Source: Nitrospirota bacterium
Lineage (GTDB): Bacteria; Nitrospirota; JACRHJ01
Assembly (NCBI GenBank): GCA_016212105.1
Contig: JACRHJ010000025.1
Location: forward strand, 1-55,430
Length of the DNA stretch: 55,430 nt
Direction: 5' to 3'
The stretch's first letter is position 1. Every line of letters starts with the position of its first letter. Of the stretch, positions 53,026-55,430 are shown in pieces. The notes under the pieces were generated by a model. It did not search any database, was not told the origin of the DNA, and saw nothing but the letters and a program-made list of their open reading frames with translations. Both the position numbers and the translations under genes were made by a program.

Positions 53026-54599
53026 GCGACCAGGCTAATATTACGAAGGCCGCCTGGTCGATGAGCGGCGTCACGTCCATATCGCGCGTCCTCGGCTTCG
53101 TCAGGGTCATGGTCATCGCAAAGGTCTTCGGCGCGGGTATGGTCGCGGACTGCTTCTTCGTCGCGTTCCGCATCAGCAACATCCTGCGCGAGCTTCTCGC
53201 CGAGGGCTCGATGTCCGCGGCGTTCATACCGGTATTCTCCGAATATCTCCACACGAAGTCCAAGGAAGAGGCGCGCGAGCTGGCGAGCGCCGTGTTCAGC
53301 ATACTGCTGTTCATACTCATAGGCGTCGTGATGCTCGGCATCGCACTGTCTCCGCAGATTGTAAGCGCCATAGCGCACGGCTACGTCCAGTACCCGGAGA
53401 AATTCGGCCTGACGGTAGACCTCACCCGAGTCATGTTCCCGTACATCCTGTTCGTCGGGCTCTCCGCCGTGACGATGGGAGTCCTGAACTCAATGGGGTC
53501 GTTTGCCGCGCCGGCGTTCGCGCCGGTCATGCTCAATATCTCCATGATAGGCTTCGCGCTCTACGTCTCCCCGACCATGGAGAACCCTATAGCTGGGCTG
53601 GCAATGGGCGTGGTCTTCGGCGGGCTGCTCCAGCTCCTGATACAGCTGCCCGCCCTCAACAGGAAGGGAATGGGCTTCCGTTTCATATTCAGGCCGCGGC
53701 ACGAAGGCGTGAAGAAGGTCGGACGCCTGACCATACCCGTCATCGGCAGCCAGGCCGTCACGCAGATAAACATCTTCATCAGCTCCATCATCGCCACCTA
53801 CCTGCCCGAGGGGAGCGTGTCGTACCTGTTCTACGCCATGTACCTGTTCCAGTTCCCGCACGGCATTTTCGGCGTCTCGATAGCCCAGGCGGTCCTGCCC
53901 AGCATGTCGAAACAGGCGGCCATCGGCGACGACGCGGCGCTCAGGGACACCTTCTCCTTCGGCATGCGGAACATCTTCTTCGCCATGGTCCCGGCGATGA
54001 TTGGCCTCATCGTTCTCCGGGTGCCCATCGTGAGCCTGCTCATGCAGAGGGGGACTTTCACTTACGCAGACACGCTCGGCACCGCCTACGCGCTGCTGTT
54101 CTTCTCGATAGGCCTCTGGGCGTATTCAGGCGTCAGGGTCGTCAACGCGGCGTTCTACTCGCTCCAGGACACAAGGACACCGGTGATGGGGGCCGCCCTA
54201 TCGATGGTTACAAACGTCTGCATGTCGCTCCTGCTGATGGGCCCGCTCAGGCACGGCGGCCTGGCGCTTGCGACGGCGCTCGCGGCCATGCTCAACATGT
54301 CATTCCTGCTGTATATGTTCAGGAGGAGGATGGGGCTGATAGGCGGACGGAGGATAATCGTGTCCGTCGTCAAGACCCTGGTCGCGGCTTCCGTTATGGG
54401 GGTGGTCTGTTACTACATCGCGGGGACAAATGCGGTATGGGCAGAGATTGGACACGTCTTAGAGAAGTCTTACCTGCTGACGGCCGCCATCGTGGCTGGC
54501 ATCGCGGTCTACGCGAGTATGCAGTATATGATGAAGAGCGAGGAGCTTTCGTTCATGTACGGGATGGTCGCGGGGAGAATCAAGCGGAGGCGGGGGTAG
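53022..54599 (+). CDS. murJ: Lipid II flippase MurJ
   Basis: Moves lipid II across the inner membrane for peptidoglycan synthesis. The 525-residue protein has the 14-helix MOP-fold pattern with RVLGFVRVMVIAKVFGAG, the AFIPVFSEYL block, FQFPHGIFGVSIAQAVLP and SLLMQRGTFT, all typical of MurJ/MviN. The length is normal. It begins inside the end of the PAS kinase gene (4-nt overlap). The stop codon is followed by short repeats. Confidence 0.96.
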   Translation: MSDQANITKAAWSMSGVTSISRVLGFVRVMVIAKVFGAGMVADCFFVAFRISNILRELLAEGSMSAAFIPVFSEYLHTKSKEEARELASAVFSILLFILIGVVMLGIALSPQIVSAIAHGYVQYPEKFGLTVDLTRVMFPYILFVGLSAVTMGVLNSMGSFAAPAFAPVMLNISMIGFALYVSPTMENPIAGLAMGVVFGGLLQLLIQLPALNRKGMGFRFIFRPRHEGVKKVGRLTIPVIGSQAVTQINIFISSIIATYLPEGSVSYLFYAMYLFQFPHGIFGVSIAQAVLPSMSKQAAIGDDAALRDTFSFGMRNIFFAMVPAMIGLIVLRVPIVSLLMQRGTFTYADTLGTAYALLFFSIGLWAYSGVRVVNAAFYSLQDTRTPVMGAALSMVTNVCMSLLLMGPLRHGGLALATALAAMLNMSFLLYMFRRRMGLIGGRRIIVSVVKTLVAASVMGVVCYYIAGTNAVWAEIGHVLEKSYLLTAAIVAGIAVYASMQYMMKSEELSFMYGMVAGRIKRRRG

Positions 54600-54680
54600 C
54601 AGGGCGGGCAATGCCCGCCGTCCTGCCTTAAGCAAGTATCGATCTATGGTGGGCGGTGCCCACCCTACTAACTGCGCGTT
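54600..54680. repeat. Two short palindromes after murJ
   Basis: GGCGGGCAATGCCCGCC (about 54603-54619) and GGTGGGCGGTGCCCACC (about 54648-54665) belong to the same family as a unit at about 3306-3328. They lie between convergent murJ and the RelE-type gene and may act as terminators. Confidence 0.7.
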
Positions 54681-54729
54681 TATTTTATTCTGAGCATGCG
54701 ATAGACTATCATTATACATACCTTCACCG

Positions 54730-54984
54730 CTATCTATAAGCATCCTTCCGATGCGCCACAGAAAGTACCTCGACCAACTCCTGCGGCTCATCGACGATAT
54801 AGAGTATACGGTAATCACCCACCCTTATCCTGTAACCGTCACGGCCCTGCAGTTTCATCGCGCCCACAGGCAACGGCTCTTCCTTTAATGAGATAAGGAC
54901 GGATACTACCTTGTCCTGTACCCTAGCTGGCAGACGCTCCATGTCCTTCTCCGCCGACCGTTTCAGCCTGACGGTATAGGACAT
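54730..54984 (-). CDS. RelE/ParE family toxin
   Basis: The 84-residue product has the compact toxin fold: SYTVRLKRSAEKDMERLP, then AMKLQGRDGYRIRVGDYRILYIVD and a final VEVLSVAHRKDAY. This pattern is typical of RelE-type ribosome-dependent mRNA interferases; the RIRVGDYRILY strand pair and the terminal HRKDAY with basic and Tyr residues are present. The ATG overlaps the antitoxin stop by one base (TGATG). An in-frame GTG directly before it is an alternative start. Confidence 0.9.
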   Translation of the reverse strand: MSYTVRLKRSAEKDMERLPARVQDKVVSVLISLKEEPLPVGAMKLQGRDGYRIRVGDYRILYIVDEPQELVEVLSVAHRKDAYR

Positions 54985-55193
54985 CACTTTACCTTCTTTT
55001 TTCTGTCCGCAAGATAGTCGTCGAGCGACCGCGACGGCTCATGACGTCTCTGCTCGATGACGACCATGTCCATCAGGTCCTCTCGGAACTCCTTGTCATC
55101 CAGTAACCTCTTGACGAGCTCCTCCTTTTCCTTCTTCGGAAGCCCCTTGAACGCGGTCCAGAATATCTCGGTTGTCGCCTCTGCAGTAGTCAT
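54984..55193 (-). CDS. Putative antitoxin of the RelE-type pair
   Basis: A 69-residue acidic/basic helical protein (TEIFWTAFKGLPKKEKEELVKR, then FREDLMDMVVIEQRRHEPSRSLDDYLADRKKK). The C-terminal SRSLDDYLADR segment looks like the toxin-wrapping tail common in such antitoxins. The ATG at 55193 has GGAGG 5 nt upstream and is preferred over one four codons earlier. Antitoxin-first order with a one-base overlap is normal. No clear DNA-binding domain is seen. Confidence 0.8.
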   Translation of the reverse strand: MTTAEATTEIFWTAFKGLPKKEKEELVKRLLDDKEFREDLMDMVVIEQRRHEPSRSLDDYLADRKKKVK

Positions 55194-55226
55194 TATTTCC
55201 TCCATGACGAATATCCCATAACTCTA

Positions 55227-55255
55227 AGGATAAACGGCCTCGATTGATATTGCAA
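55227..55255 (-). promoter_or_regulatory. Predicted promoter of the RelE-type pair
   Basis: TTGCAA (55250-55255) and TATCCT (55227-55232) are 17 bp apart on the minus strand, directly downstream of the 5S rRNA terminator. Confidence 0.5.
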
Positions 55256-55263
55256 GCGCAAAA

Positions 55264-55297
55264 TAGAAAAGGCCCTGTCATTTCTGACAGGGCCTTT
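55264..55297 (-). terminator. Intrinsic terminator of the rRNA operon
   Basis: A perfect AAGGCCCTGTCA/TGACAGGGCCTT stem (55269-55280 with 55285-55296) and a TTTC loop lie directly downstream of 5S rRNA on the minus strand, followed by TTCTATTTT. Confidence 0.85.
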
Positions 55298-55304
55298 TAA
55301 AATA

Positions 55305-55423
<119 letters not shown>

Positions 55424-55430
55424 AACCGTA

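Overview
The window is about 55 kb of a GC-rich bacterial chromosome. It codes for a Gram-negative cell: there is an LPS-assembly lipoprotein (LptE), an ExbB/ExbD proton channel, an MCE-domain protein, several lipoproteins and two sigma-54 activators. Gene orders such as rimP-nusA-ylxR-infB-DUF503-rbfA-nrnA-truB-rpsO, aroQ-pepP-efp-accB-accC, yicC-gmk-rpoZ-coaBC, thrS-infC-rpmI-rplT and leuS-lptE-holA-rpsT suggest a deltaproteobacterium in the broad sense (Desulfobacterota or a neighbouring phylum). That placement is inferred from gene order and family resemblance; no phylogeny was run.

Layout. Positions 1-8800 hold the translation/transcription operon, on the minus strand, ending in partial rpsO at the window edge. 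Positions 8823-13972 hold an aminotransferase, a coiled-coil protein, precorrin-8X methylmutase coupled to exbB/exbD, then an overlapping NTPase (THEP1) and PD-(D/E)XK-like pair with a Cys-rich protein. Positions 14368-24218 hold yjbQ, an orphan amino-acid-binding lipoprotein, thiE, accC, accB, efp, pepP, aroQ and a Roadblock/TPR pair. Positions 24499-28227 are accessory: a sigma-54 activator, an orphan MCE protein, a 33-residue membrane peptide, a DUF4258/YgiT toxin-antitoxin-like pair and a lipoprotein. Positions 28235-35884 hold ahcY-metK, coaBC, rpoZ-gmk-yicC, a divergent lipoyl/octanoyl transferase and one unrecognised gene. Positions 36117-40030 are rplT, rpmI, infC and thrS with a two-gene HicA-like cassette inserted. 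Positions 40592-44986 hold a low-GC secreted protein, HU, NtrC and a type II restriction-modification system. Positions 45243-54599 hold leuS-lptE-holA, rpsT, two overlapping histidine kinases and murJ. The window ends with a RelBE-type pair and 5S rRNA.

Two things stand out beyond ordinary housekeeping content. First, nearly every larger intergenic space is packed with small palindromic repeats from about ten families, some in long composite copies, and they split operons that are usually compact (DUF503/infB, accB/accC, rpoZ/coaBC, truB/rpsO). No transposase or RAYT gene is present. Second, the restriction-modification system appears to be driven by a promoter whose -35/-10 spacer is made of G tracts (G4-A-G6-A-G6), an arrangement that could allow phase variation by slippage. 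Other candidates are a terminator-bounded leader or small RNA upstream of thrS, an attenuator-like terminator in the rimP-nusA leader, a non-canonical ATA start for infC, a probable leaderless octanoyltransferase mRNA, and the NTPase/nuclease-like gene pair.

Promoters and starts were read by eye from hexamers and Shine-Dalgarno spacing and are predictions.
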